A stretch of 64,000 nucleotides of DNA from Vitis vinifera (Eukaryota; Streptophyta; Magnoliopsida; Vitales; Vitaceae). The notes beneath the pieces are model-generated. The model was not told the origin of the DNA. It was given only the letters and a program-made list of their open reading frames with translations, and did not search any database. This document shows positions 46,201 to 57,000 of this stretch, in pieces (within the stretch, counting starts at the first letter, position 1; every line of letters starts with the position of its first letter). The position numbers were made by a program, and so were the translations under genes. Location of the stretch: assembly GCF_030704535.1 (NCBI RefSeq), contig NC_081822.1, positions 32,037,501 to 32,101,500 of the forward strand, written 5' to 3'.

Positions 46201-47158
46201 AACCATCAGCCAAATACACCTTACCAAAATCACCTGCAACATAATTCTGTATGATTTCTCGGTGTGGAGTGGTATGAAACGAAGCTCCTGAATCCAAAAC
46301 CCAATCATCAAGTGGACTGTCTACTGCAAGAAGTAATGCATCTTGTACTTCTTCTATTACAGCATTAGCAGAATCATCTTCATTCTTCTTCTTAGGGCTT
46401 TTGCATTGCCTTTTAAAGTGACCTGTTTTCCCACAATTCCAACATTGTACTTGTTGGCCTGATCTAGATTTGCTTCTGTTCCGATTAGAATTTCTGGAAT
46501 TTGATCTACCCTGATTTGAATTTTTGTTATTACCTCTGCCTCTTGTCTCAAGGTTTAGAGCAGAACCAGATCCTGAGGTTTCACCTGCATCTCTTCGGCG
46601 AATCTCCTCATCCAGAATTAAATCTCGTATATCATTATACTTGAGCTTTTCCTTTCCCGTAGAATTGCTTACTGCCATCCTCATTGCCTCCCAACTATTT
46701 GGCAAAGAAGCCAAGACGATCAGAGCACGAATCTCATCATCAAAATCAATTTCTACAGACGACAATTGATTTGTGATTGTATTAAATTCATTCAGATGTT
46801 GTGCTACTGATGCATTCTCTGCCATCTTCAAATTGAACAATTTCTTCATCAGATGCACCTTATTGTTTGCGGACGGCTTTTCATACATACCGGACAAAGC
46901 CTTCATCAGATCTGCTGTGGTCTTCTCCTTTACAACATTGTGTGCAACAGACCTAGACAGAGTTAACCTAATAACTCCTAGAACCTGTCTGTCAAGAAGC
47001 GCCCATTCCTCAACCTTCATACTCTCAGGTTTTGTCCCCAAAAGAGGCAGATGCAATTTCCTCCCATAGAGATAATCTTCAATCTGCATCCTCCAATACG
47101 CAAAGTCTGTGCCATCAAACTTTTCTATTCCAGACGCCTTTCCTGCTTCCTCTGCCAT
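43262..47158 (-). CDS. Copia gag-pol polyprotein, full length
   Basis: A single open frame of 1298 residues from the first ATG (47158); the frame is also open a few codons upstream, from a GTG. In order: UBN2-type gag; zinc knuckle CWNCGKTGHFKRQC (about residue 240); protease VLDSGASFHTT (about 288); GAG-pre-integrase LWHRRLGHMSEKGM and CESCILGKQ; integrase VHTDLWGP, LRSDNGGEY and NGVAERMNRTL; reverse transcriptase [52 protein letters not shown] and LLYVDDMLIAGSD; RNase H VDADFAGD, LSTTEAEYVA and HSDSQSAIFLAKN; closing ADMLTKGV. All catalytic acidic residues looked for are present. One oddity: SRKSTTEFVF where the family usually has TTGYVF. It resembles the Tnt1/Tork group (inference). No stop or frameshift. 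Confidence 0.95.
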   Translation of the reverse strand: MAEEAGKASGIEKFDGTDFAYWRMQIEDYLYGRKLHLPLLGTKPESMKVEEWALLDRQVLGVIRLTLSRSVAHNVVKEKTTADLMKALSGMYEKPSANNKVHLMKKLFNLKMAENASVAQHLNEFNTITNQLSSVEIDFDDEIRALIVLASLPNSWEAMRMAVSNSTGKEKLKYNDIRDLILDEEIRRRDAGETSGSGSALNLETRGRGNNKNSNQGRSNSRNSNRNRSKSRSGQQVQCWNCGKTGHFKRQCKSPKKKNEDDSANAVIEEVQDALLLAVDSPLDDWVLDSGASFHTTPHREIIQNYVAGDFGKVYLADGSALDVVGLGDVRISLPNGSVWLLEKVRHIPDLRRNLISVGQLDDEGHAILFVGGTWKVTKGARVLARGKKTGTLYMTSCPRDTIAVADASTDTSLWHRRLGHMSEKGMKMLLSKGKLPELKSIDFDMCESCILGKQKRVSFLKTGRTPKAEKLELVHTDLWGPSLVASLGGSRYYITFIDDSSRKVWVYFLKNKSDVFVTFKKWKAMVETETSLKVKCLRSDNGGEYIDGGFSEYCAAQGIRMEKTIPGTPQQNGVAERMNRTLNERARSMRLHAGLPKTFWADAVSTAAYLINRGPSVPMEFRLPEEVWSGKEVKFSHLKVFGCVSYVHIDSDARSKLDAKSKICFFIGYGDEKFGYRFWDEQNRKIIRSRNVIFNEQVMYKDRSTVTSNVTEIDQKKSEFVNLDELTESTIQKGGEKDKENVNSQVDLSTPVAEVRRSSRNIRPPQRYSPVLNYLLLTDGGEPECYDEALQDENSSKWELAMKDEMNSLLGNQTWELTELPVGKKALHNKWVYRIKNEHDGSKRYKARLVVKGFQQKEGIDYTEIFSPVVKMSTIRLVLGMVAVENLHLEQLDVKTAFLHGDLEEDLYMIQPEGFIVQGQENLVCKLRKSLYGLKQAPRQWYKKFDNFMHRIGFKRCEADHCCYVKSFDNSYIILLLYVDDMLIAGSDIEKINNLKKQLSKQFAMKDLGAAKQILGMRIIRDKANGTLKLSQSEYVKKVLSRFNMNEAKPVSTPLGSHFKLSKEQSPKTEEERDHMSKVPYASAIGSLMYAMVCTRPDIAHAVGVVSRFMSRPGKQHWEAVKWILRYLKGSLDTCLCFTGASLKLQGYVDADFAGDIDSRKSTTEFVFTLGGTAISWTSNLQKIVTLSTTEAEYVAATEAGKEMIWLHGFLDELGKKQEMGILHSDSQSAIFLAKNSAFHSKSKHIQTKYHFIRYLVEDKLVILEKICGSKNPADMLTKGVTIEKLKLCVASIGLLA

Positions 47159-47182
47159 TGCTCCCACTCAAACCTAACCCTA

Positions 47183-47195
47183 GGCTCTGATATCA
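47183..47195 (-). other. Primer-binding site of the young copia element
   Basis: Minus strand tgatatcagagcc, two bases inside the right LTR; resembles the initiator methionine tRNA site with one mismatch. Confidence 0.85.
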
Positions 47196-47197
47196 GT

Positions 47198-47573
47198 TGT
47201 AGGGAATTAAACCTAATTCCCAACCCGTGAGAAACAAAAATTAGAGAAAAACACACGCCAAAGAAAAACAATCACACGCACAAGACAGTATTTACGTGGT
47301 TCGGCAATTTGCCTACGTCCACGGAGTTACAGGGATATCACTATTATCAGGGAAGAATACAGAGTACAACTTGGCGGCTACAATATTCTCTATATATATA
47401 TAGCACGGCAACCCTACCATACTAAAAAACCCTAATTACAAAATGTGGTTCCACAATGGGCTAAACGGGCCCAACAGGCCTCAATAAATCTCCCATTAAA
47501 AAGGTCATGCAATATTATTCGGGTCGGGTCGTCAAACCGGATCAAACAAAACTAGGCTCCACAAAGCCCAACA
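47198..47573 (-). repeat. 5' LTR of the young copia element
   Basis: 376 bp; same length as the partner LTR, with substitutions only. Confidence 0.93.
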
Positions 47574-49182
47574 ATATTGCCACCAGACTCAAAACCACAT
47601 CAGCGTTATCTCAGAATATTTCTTCACTATCAACATATCTGTTCCTCTCGCATGGCAGGTCTCGACTTGAACCACAAAAAAAAACATTGATCCATAGAAA
47701 CAACATTTATTGCTAAACAAAAGACAACTCTTAGGTCGCTTTCCTGCAACCTGCTTCTGCTATTCAACCAAATTCACACTATATATATCTCCATCACTAC
47801 CCTTCATTCTCCATAATCTAGCAAGAATACACCGAGTACACCACATTTGCCACACACTTCTTTCATATCAGCACTTCTATCGGTCTCAGATACACACCCA
47901 AATATACAGACAAGGACTGGAATGCAGTATGGAAAGGGGAACAGAGGACATGGATAGACACATAGTAAACCGGATAAGGAATAAGCAGAGGATGCCAATA
48001 AACATGTCCCCATTTCAAATGTTAATCCATGGGCTTGGATTAGTGGGAGGAGTAAAAGAGAAACAGGGCAACCAATATCATCAAATAATATTCCATAAAA
48101 CAGAGTCTCACTGAGTTCATATGATAAAAAAATAATAATAAAAAAAAGAAAAAGAATAGCGAGGAATGAAACCATATCAGTAAGCATAAACAACAACCAG
48201 AAATCAATAAAGTTCGCATGAAGTTTCTTCCATCTTAGAACTTCTCTTAAAGAGGCAAAGATTGCTTCTCTTTTCCAATTCCACTCCGTTCTCAATGCGT
48301 GCTCCAAGTCCCTCTCTTCTATGCCTCTCTTCAAGACGATCCTCCAATGCGTGCTGAAAGTTTTCTTAAAAAAAATCTCCTTTCCTGCTATCTTCCTTCT
48401 TCTCCCTCTCAAAACTCCAATACGTGCTGCCCCCCTAAAACCTAAATCTCTCTAAAAAAGGTAAATTCTCTTATTCCCCTCTTCTTTTCTCCCTTTCCTT
48501 TTTTTAAATCTTTCAATTCAAAGGCAATCTTCCTAATTTCAAATCCCCCTCCAAAACCTTCCAAGGAGGGTCCCACTTTCCTTAAACTCCAATGGTAAGT
48601 TTCCTTGCAAAAGCATGAAATTTTTTAAAGTAAATAATTGAGTGGATAACTAAATAAGTAAACAAATTAAAAAAAGTTAAACAATTAATAAATAAATAAA
48701 AAGAGGAAGATAACAAATAAATAAAAAACGAGTGATTGATAATCATAAAACCAAAACTAAAAATAAAAATAAATAATAATAATAATAATAATAATAAATA
48801 ATAAAAATAAAAATAAAAATAAATAAATTAACAAAAATTGGGCCCCACGAGCCATGCAAACACGCAAGTCATATAAGTCACGCTACAAAGAAAAGTCTTA
48901 ATAGACCCAGTGTACCTAAACGGGCCTAAGGTGGGCCTAGGGTGGTGCCTAATGGGCCAAGTGTACCTAAAAGCTATCCTAAAAATGAACAAAAAGTCTA
49001 AGTCTAAATTAGGGCTACCAAGAGTCACAATAAGGGGTCAGATAATCCCTCAACTAAAATCTCCGAGGTGGCTCAGAAAATGGTAAGTTATATGAGTAAT
49101 AATGGGCCACTAAGGAGTTACTGTGAAGCACTGGAAACAAATTTAAAGACATGTGCTAAAGGGACAAAATTGAGGGTCTACA
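47574..49182 (-). other. Right part of the TG...CA element
   Basis: Resumes the captured-looking sequence interrupted by the young copia (47579 onward), passes a pyrimidine-rich stretch at 48360-48560, then a (AAT)/(AAAT) microsatellite at about 48755-48835, and ends in a GC-richer segment with gggcctaaggtgggcctagg. The 48-kb frames show no known domain. Confidence 0.5.
48755..48835. repeat. AAT/AAAT microsatellite
   Basis: aataataataataataata flanked by aaataaaaat units. Confidence 0.9.
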
Positions 49183-49187
49183 ACATG
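49183..49187. other. Target-site duplication acatg, right copy
   Basis: acatg directly follows the CA end of the inserted element. Confidence 0.9.
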
Positions 49188-52149
49188 CTTTTCAAGATCT
49201 CCATGGAAAAAGACATTCTGAACATCAAGTTGGTGAACTGACCAGTTAAATGAGAGTGCAACTGCAAGTATAATGCGGATAGTAGAAGCCTTGACAACTG
49301 AACTAAAAGTCTCAAAATAATCGAGACCCAAAGTTTGAGTAAATCCTTGTGCAACTAACCGGGCCTTATAGCGATCAAGTGTTCCATCGGGTTTATATTT
49401 GAGTTTGTAAACCCATTTACAACCAATTATATTGCCATTGGAGGGTGGTGGAACAAGATGCCATGTGTTGTTTCTTTGGAGAGCAAAAAACTCTTTTTCC
49501 ATGGCAAGAACCCAATTTGAATCTTTAACAACCTGTGTGAATGTAGTAGGTTCAGAAATGTGAGATGAGAAGTAGGCCTTCTTCTTGTTGATGCCATTCT
49601 TTGCACGTGTGACCATGGGATGTTGATTAGTAGGGTGAGGTTCAGAAGTGGAGATGTCAGCCAAAGGAACTTGTATCAGGTTTGGTAAAGAAGTAGTGGA
49701 GGAAGGCATATTAGTTAACAGTGGGCTTGAGGTGGAAGGAGTTGTATGGGAAGGTAGTGAGGACATGAGAAGAGATGAGCAAGGAAGAAGGGCTGGAGTG
49801 GGGACAATAACTACAGATGAGGATTGATCTAAAGTAGACTAAAATGAGAACACTGTTTCATGAAACACAACATGCCTAGTAACATAGAGATGGCCTAACA
49901 AGGGGTCAAGACACATATAGCCTTTGTGATCGGAACTATAGCCAAGGAAGACGCATTGACTGGAGCGATAGGAGAGTTTATTTTTGTTGTATGGTGGAAT
50001 ATAAGGGTAGCATAAGCAATCAAAAATTTTAAAGATGTGATAATTTGGTGATTTGCCAAAAAGAATTTGAAAGGGAGATTGATAATTGAGAACCTTAGTA
50101 GGTAGCCAATTTATAAGGAAAATAGTTGTATGAAATGCATATAGCCAAAACTTGAAAGGTAAGGATGCAGTGGCTAATAGAGCAAAACCAGTTTCAATTA
50201 TATGTCGTAATTTGCGCTCCGCTCAACCATTCTGTTCAGGTGTGTATGGACAAGAAAACTAACTTTTAATACTATGTGTAGCAAGATATGAAGAGAAGGC
50301 TTTCAATTCACCACCATTATCAGACCGTAAACATTGTATCCGAGAATTAAACTGATTTTCAACTAGACTTTTGAACTTTATGAATACAGATAATGCTTGA
50401 TCTTTGTTGTGGAATGGATAAATCCAAGAGAAACGAGAAAAATCATTAACAAAAAAAATGAAGTAGCGTGCACTAGTTGTGGACGGAATGGAAGCAGGGC
50501 CCCAAAGATCAACATGAAGTAAAGCTAAAGAATGAGAAGCTCTAGAAACAGACACATTGAAAGGCAATTTATGACTTTTTGCAAATTGACAAGCACAACA
50601 GACATTATTTTTATGGCATTGATGTGAAATATTACAAGAGGTAAGAATGTGTTTCAAGATATTATCAGCAGGGTGTCCAAGCCGAGAATGCCAAAGTGTA
50701 GTTGTGGTTGTTAAAGAAAGACTGGAAGACCTGTCATAATTGGAAGAAACAAAAGCTGCAGGTGAAGGCACAAATCTGGCAGGGAATCTATATAAGCCAT
50801 GTTCAAGACTTTCTTGAAGAAGTATCTTCTTGGTGACCTGATCTTTGACAAAAAAGAATCGAGGATGAAACTCAAAGAAAGTATTATTATCGGCACAAAA
50901 CTGTGAGATACTAATGAGATTAGTAGCAATATCAGGAACGTGAAGTACTTGTCTCAGTTGAAAGGTTTTAGAAGAGGAAGGAAAGAAAGTAGTGCCTGTA
51001 TGTAAAATACGAAGGTGCTTACCATTCCCAACGATCACCTTATCATTACCCATGTATGGTTGTACATCTAAGAGTGGATCAACACTTTGTGATAGGTGAT
51101 GTGTAGCACCAGTGTCAAAAAACCATGCCTCATCAGATATAGTGGAAGGAGATGCCATCATAGCTTGCACTTGATTCTTGGCATTTGGTTTATTAGTTTG
51201 AACAGTGTCCATATTAGGGTTGTAGCCTTGGAAGTTAATATCAAACCTATGGTAGCAGTGAACCATGGTGTGGCCAAACTTACCACAAAGCTGGCACTGT
51301 GATTGATGTTGAGATGATTGTGAGCGCCCACCATTTGTACCTCTTCTTGTGTTGAACCCTGACTGTCTATTTTGACTAGAAGGATTTGTGTTGGAGGATC
51401 TTTTATTGTTAAAATGTTGATATTGTGGTGTAGCAAGATTAGCAGAGATGACGTTATCTTCTGCAACTGAATTTTGAAAGCTAAGCCGCTGTTCATGGGT
51501 GAGTAAATGTTGTGTACAGAGTGGAGAGACATCTCATCTTCACGTGCTGTAAGAGAGGCTACTATGGAGTTGTAGTCTGCCCCAAGACCTCCAAGAAGTT
51601 GGAGGATCTGATCTCTATCAGTCACAGGTTCTCCAATGGCCACCAAATTATCGGTCAAACTCTTTAGTTTAAGAATGTATTCCATCATTGTCAATGACCC
51701 TTTCCTTGTGGTTTGAAACTCTAGGCGTAGTTGCATCACCTAGCCCTTGAAGAAGCCGAAAAGATTCGTTCTAAAGCAAACCAGGCTGCATGAGAGGATT
51801 GATAGCCAACTATCTGGCCCATGATTTTAGGAGTGAGTGAGGAGTAGATCCAGCTAAGGATCATGCGATCAAATCGTTGCCACAGAACAAAATCTGGGTT
51901 TGTTTCTCCAGAACTTGTTTTCTGAGGTGGACAAATTTTCAGACCTTTGATATGATCTTCAAAGCCATTGGCAAAGATAACATTCTCCATTTGTGTTCTC
52001 CAAAGAATGTAATTATTTCTATCAAGTTTGATCGGCAGTGCATGATTCAGCATCTGCATTATTTGAGTAGCACCGGTAGATGAAGGTAGGGTACCAACTT
52101 GTAACCCTGATGACTGTGTTGAACTCATCATGAATAGAATGGAGGTCAT
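49188..52149 (-). pseudogene. Old copia polyprotein, 5' part (gag to reverse transcriptase)
   Basis: Begins at ATG 52149, 65 bp inside the primer-binding site. Gag: ALPIKLDRNNYILWRTQMEN and ALERIFSASSRAR, then a frameshift near 51737 into MQLRLEFQTTRKGSLTMMEY and IVASLTAREDEM; a minus-strand CQLCGKFGHTMVHC-type zinc knuckle near 51290. Protease AWFFDTGATHHLSQ; GAG-pre-integrase LWHSRLGHPADNIL with CCACQFAKSHK; integrase LLHVDLWGP and LRSDNGGEL. After a stop near 50259 the integrase tail (with FLGYSS-type text) is broken until 49766. Reverse transcriptase NGNIIGCKWVYKLKYKPDG, RYKARLVAQGFTQTLGLDY, and QLDVQNVFFHGDLEKH, where the insertion cuts. Multiple frameshifts; nonfunctional. Confidence 0.87.
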
Positions 52150-52213
52150 CTACGAAGAACTGAAACTGATATGAAGAAGAAGAAGAAGAAGTCTTGTCAA
52201 GAAAAAAAATACC

Positions 52214-52228
52214 AAAGCTCTGATACCA
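52214..52228 (-). other. Primer-binding site of the old copia element
   Basis: Minus strand tggtatcagagcttt directly adjoins the right LTR. Confidence 0.92.
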
Positions 52229-52486
52229 TGAAAGTTTTAGAAACTGGGTTTTAGAAAAACCAATATTTCTCATTGTCTATTAGGAAGAGATGATAAGTCC
52301 TTGTACACTGACGTTTTCTTATATTTATATCTACAACAACCTAACTAACTAACTTCCTTCTTCAAGACGTTCTTAACCGACTTTTGTTTGTTACAGCTGA
52401 CCCTGGTTTGTTGTACCTAATCTCGGGTTGTTGCAGCTGACCTTAAACAGTTACTTTCTTATTGATCAGCTAGGTATTTTCTATCA
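52229..52486 (-). repeat. 5' LTR of the old copia element
   Basis: 258 bp, carrying a 4-bp insertion (an extra aact/ctaa unit near 52345) relative to the other LTR. Confidence 0.9.
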
Positions 52487-52849
52487 AAAAATAGTTTTGT
52501 TACTTCATTATTTAATGATTTAACCCATATCATATGTGAACTGTATGAGGGTAAATTTGTTTTGTTTTTTTTTTTTTTTGGTCATTTTTTCTTAAGGCAT
52601 AAACTATTTTCCAAACGAATTTAGTGTAGAAATTACACTAATTAGTCAAAAGGCATACACACAATATAAATCCTAATAGGATGAGTTTGAGATGAAGATA
52701 AATGGATTAAGTGTAGGTATAAGATTTTTTATTTTATTTTTTAATTCAAGGAGAAGTTGGGAATTGTCTTATCCCACCTCACTCACCCTGATTATTCAAG
52801 CAGAATTTATTTCCTTGTAATAAATTTCTCTCATGCCGACATCGCTATA

Positions 52850-53230
52850 CTAAAATGACATATCTTTCCTATGATAACAAGCGCCCCACTCTTAGCTCAA
52901 CTTGGTGATCCTATGGAAGATTCAACATTGTATAGAAGCATTGTTGGAACTCTGCATTATGTCACCATCACAAGACTTGAGATTTTTATGGTGTTAACAA
53001 AGTTTGTCAATTTATGCAACATCCGTTGGACATTCACTGGAAGGCAATCAAACAAATATTGAGATACTTTAAGAGAACTAACTGGTCACGGTCTACTACT
53101 TCACAAACCCAATAATCTCTATCACATATTAGTCCCATGCTGATTAGGCCTTCGACTATGATGATAGAAGATCTACCTCAGGTTATTGTGTTCATTTGGA
53201 TAGATTTCACCCGTTCACCTGGTCTAGTTG
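52850..53230 (+). pseudogene. Ty1/copia fragment (end of reverse transcriptase to RNase H)
   Basis: Plus-strand frames read LGDPMEDSTLYRSIVGTLHY, VTITRLEIFMVLTKFVN, then in other frames a WKAIKQILRYFK-like run, HGLLLHKPNN and, near 53140, the ADxAFDYDDRRSTSGY-type RNase H start. This is the standard copia order (YRSIVGALQYVTITRPDI...HWKAVKRILRYLKG...). Frameshifts and stops throughout, no LTRs. It is in the opposite orientation to the neighbouring nest, so it is a separate relic. Confidence 0.75.
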
Positions 53231-53715
53231 AGCTAGTTTTAAAACATTGGCAAAAATAGTTAGGAAACATTTGTGATGAATTTAGAAGTGATTTAAATGT
53301 GAAAAACATATGAAAAAGTATTTTTTTTTTTTTTTTAAAAAAAAAAAAAGATATGGGGGTGTCCACACTTGAAAGGTCAAACCTATAAGTTAATCTAAAA
53401 GTTTAAATTTGTTTCTTAAAAAGTCCATTTTTATTTATTTTAACTTATTAAAGGTTTTAATTTTGAAAAAAAAATATATGTTCTTTAAAATTTTTAATTT
53501 TAAAAATTCAAATATTCTAAAAAATTATTTTAAATTTATTAGGTTTATGGAGAAATTGGAATAAAAGAAATTGAGGAAGAAAAGGAGAAAGGTGTCGAAT
53601 ATTGATTTGTACCTTAATTTGGTTCAATTCACTTAATTGAATTAGAATAAGGTGGAACCAACATTAAACTGACTCGTACAACAGTGTGAGAACTAAATCG
53701 GTGGATTGACTTGGT

Positions 53716-54009
53716 TCATCAATTGAAACACTTTTTTTTTCTTTTTTCTTTTTTTCAAAACTCACATCATGGGCCCAATGTTAGGCTCAATTCCACCTTT
53801 GAAATTAGGCCACTAATGTGACCATGATGGCCTTTTTATAGGATGAAGACATCTACAAAGGCTCATCAATTGAAACACTTTTTTTTTTTTTTTCCAAAAC
53901 TCACACCTTGGGCCCAACATTCATAGGCCGAATCCAATCTCTTAAATGAGGTCACCAATGTGACCATGAATGACCTTTATATAGGATAAAGCCATCTACA
54001 AAGGGAGTC
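53716..54009. repeat. Two-copy tandem repeat, 147-bp period
   Basis: tcatcaattgaaacac occurs at 53716 and 53863, each followed by a T-run, caaaactcacac/t, gggcccaa, a gtgaccatga segment, tataggat and catctacaaag. Clearly diverged copies; noncoding. Confidence 0.85.
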
Positions 54010-57000
54010 GATGAGATTGAACCTAGGTTTAGGTGGAAAAATCCAAATAGTGTCTCTCCATGAATGAACTTTTCATGAAGCTCCCTAGAAATTTAAAGTT
54101 TCTTTTTTCACTATCAAAATCAATATTCTCTCCTTCTATGAATCTTACAAGAAATATGATCCCTTTTTCCTCTTAGACATGATATACCGAAAGACATATA
54201 TATATATAAATGAATTTTTGTTTCTTCTCTCTTATTTATTTATTTTTTTCTTCCTCTTAGACATGAGATGCACAAAATTTTTTTAAAAAAAATACACTCC
54301 AGAGATTGAAAGATGATGGAACTTCTTTCTTGCTCCTCCTCTTCCAAAGGTTAATACCATTACAATGCATCATGTGTTTCAAGAAAATGTATATATATAT
54401 TTTGCACTCAAATTAAAAACAAAATTAAAAAATGTATTTATAATATAAAAATAAGAAAAAACTAAAATATTTTATTTTTTAGAAAAAGTTTCATTTTCCA
54501 AAATTTAATAGACAATTTTGAATTATTTGAAAAAATAGACACGCCCAAAAAGAAAACTATTCAATCCATTTGTACTTATTTAGCATTCTATTCAAATTAT
54601 ATCAAATTTATTTCAATTCACTTACATTCATTTATTTTTAAAAAAAAATTCAAAGATTTTCAATAAATTATTAATGTTCTTGAAAAAAATTTTATATCAC
54701 ATTTCTTGAAACCAAATATATATTATAAATGATTTTTCATAGAATTTTCAATGATGATTTTATTAAAAATTTAAATGGGTTTGTATGTTTGTCTTTTTCC
54801 TCTAAAACTCAGTATATCATACATTTATTAATTTTATCTTATTTTAATTTATCTAGTAAATGAATCTCTTGAATGCTCATTTGATAAAAAAAAATTAGCT
54901 TAAATAGTGAAGATAAAATTTTGATAATTAAAAAAAAAAATTGATTTACTTCTAGACTATTTTAGCATTATATTCAATTCATTTAATAATATTGTTTTCA
55001 CTCAAGTATGATAAATGAATTAAGTTAACAAATGTAACTATAACACTTTATTAATATTTTTAATCGAAAAACATAAGTTGTATACTAATTTTAATTTTAT
55101 TTAATTGAAAACTTGTAACTAGAGAACTTTATTAAACATTAGTTTTAATTGAAAGAAGATAGTTGGATATTAACTTTAATTTGATTTAATTGAATTTTTT
55201 TTTCTAGTTAAAATATTTTAATGTTGTAAATTCATGTTTAGAAGAAAAGGAAAAGAAGATACTTTTGGGTAAAAATTCATTTTAATTAAAAAATGATGAA
55301 AACCTAATTCATTGAATATAATAATGGTTTTGATAACTAAAGTACTCTTAATTTGTAAATTTATTTCAACTAAATAAGAAAGTATAATTTTCTTTGTGAA
55401 ATTGATTTTAATGTGCAAATTTATTTTATTCAAGAAAAATAGTTTTGTTGGTTTAAAAAAATTATTTTATCTCTTAAATCACTCATTTTCTCTTATTATA
55501 ATTTACTTTTATTTATTTATTTAGTTATATCGTTAGTTTAAATTTAATATATACCCATGATGATATTTGTCCCCAAAATGTTAGAATCATTAACTTCAAA
55601 TATATTAATCCATTCCCCCTTTTTTTTATCAAGTGTTTGTACAAATTAATTTTTAGTTTTTCCACTTCAATATTTTTTATTACTTTTATTTATATTTTTA
55701 TTTAATTTTTTTATTTATTTTTTATTTTAGTTTTTATGTGTATTTTCATTCGTCCATCAAAATTTAATTTTTTTTTTGTTAGTTTTAAAATGAAATAAAA
55801 TCAGAAATTTTGTTGGCAAGTAAAGTGAAAAGAGTCAAATGATTATCATTAAATGACTTAAAAATAATACAAGGTTGACAAGCCATAAGAAAAGAAAATG
55901 TAAGAAAAGTATCTCATGGTATGAAATTTTTGTGATGTACCTTGTTTGAGATTTGTCTTGTTTTTAATATAATTTTAACAGTATTTGAGAACTTAAGGGA
56001 TAAAAATATTGTATAGACATTGAAAAGCAACTCCAAAGGCGTTAAAAAAAAAATATATGTAAAAGGAGCTAAAATGAAAATACTTGATTACACTCGATAA
56101 GAATCCATAAGAAATAAGTTAGAAAAATAATTAATTTGAACTTCTTTTTTTTTTTCTAAATGACAACGAAGATTTCTACTTTGCTAATTTTTAATGCTAT
56201 ATTTTGGGTTTTTTTTTTTATGCTAAAGAAATTAATTCTTTTATATTTGGTTTTACCATAAAGAATATATATAAGAAAGAAAGAGAGAGATTAGTCATAA
56301 GCTTGTGAATCATTAACTTATTTAATCTTCATATAGAAGAGTAAAAATAAATAAAATAAGTTTAGAATAACATAAAATACTACTCTTTTTTTCATAACTT
56401 ATCTTCCTTTTCTTCTATTAATATTTATATAATATTTTTAATTTAATATTTGTAATTTTTAATTATAAGGATTTCTATTTATTTAGTATTCCTTGTCAAC
56501 AAAAAGTAATTCTAATTGTAAAACTTTAATCTCAAACTTTTACTACCTGGGTTGAACAAGTGTTGACTTAAGAAAATTGAGAGCTCTTGGACCATGTTTG
56601 GTAAATGGCAATGAGAAATAGAAATGAATATTTTGTTTTCATTTCTATTTCCTTTCAAATAAAAATAAATTTGGTTATTCTAATTCTTATATTTAGATGC
56701 ATATGAAAATATAAGATTAAAATGATTATTTATTTCCATTTTAATCTTAAGTACTAATAACGAAAATGAAAACAAGAAGTAAATTAATTATAATATTCAT
56801 ACATATAATTTAAAATAATTTTTATATTTTCAGTTAAAAAAACTCCCACTCTATACATAGTTTAAATTAACTTTTTATTTTCATTTAAAAAAATATCTAT
56901 GAAATTTTTTTTTTAAAATAAATAATAAAAACTATTTAAGTGTATGATTTAAAATGAAATTATTTTTAAAAATGTATATCACTATTTAATTATTATTCTC

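Larger units (their letters stand above)
42794..47573 (-). mobile_element. Young, apparently intact Ty1/copia element (innermost of the nest)
   Basis: Two 376-bp LTRs, 42794-43169 and 47198-47573, TGTAGGG...CCCAACA, that differ at five substitutions by eye (about 1.3%). The target duplication atatt at 42789-42793 and 47574-47578 is perfect. Primer-binding site at 47183-47195 (tgatatcagagcc on the minus strand, one base off the usual form); purine tract agtgggagat adjoining 43169. The full polyprotein frame is open. This is the best candidate for a recently active element in the window. Confidence 0.95.
38476..49182 (-). mobile_element. TG...CA element without gag-pol, inserted in the old copia; carries gene-like DNA
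   Basis: Starts TGTGGACC (38476) and ends GGGTCTACA (49182), so the ends are short imperfect inverted repeats with TG...CA, flanked by the exact 5-bp duplication acatg. Removing it restores the copia reading frame across the junction. Subtracting the young copia inside it leaves about 5.9 kb. No gag, protease, integrase or reverse transcriptase of its own is visible, and no internal second copy of either end, so it may be a very long solo LTR or a noncoding LTR-type element. The left end (38476-38900) belongs to a family also seen at 2316 and 26400-27031. About 39500-42790 looks exon-like and contains gene-fragment candidates. Confidence 0.82.
37046..52486 (-). mobile_element. Old Ty1/copia element (outermost of a three-level nest)
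   Basis: LTRs 37046-37299 and 52229-52486 both run TGAAAG...CTATCA. They differ at roughly 20 sites plus a 4-bp indel by eye, so insertion is fairly old. The primer-binding site lies at 52214-52228 and a G-rich purine tract at 37300-37310, giving minus orientation. The flanks gaaaa/aaaaa are an imperfect 5-bp target duplication. The coding region is split at 38475/49183 by a later insertion. Net of insertions the element is about 4.7 kb, normal for copia. Confidence 0.9.

Noticed and set aside
47159..47167. GTG start for the young copia polyprotein
   Set aside because: The frame is open to a GTG at 47167, but an ATG follows at 47158 and plant translation favours it.
47804..48412. 202-codon minus-strand open frame
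   Set aside because: Composition is irregular, with no domain; it lies in noncoding-looking DNA of the TG...CA element and overlaps a pyrimidine-rich tract.
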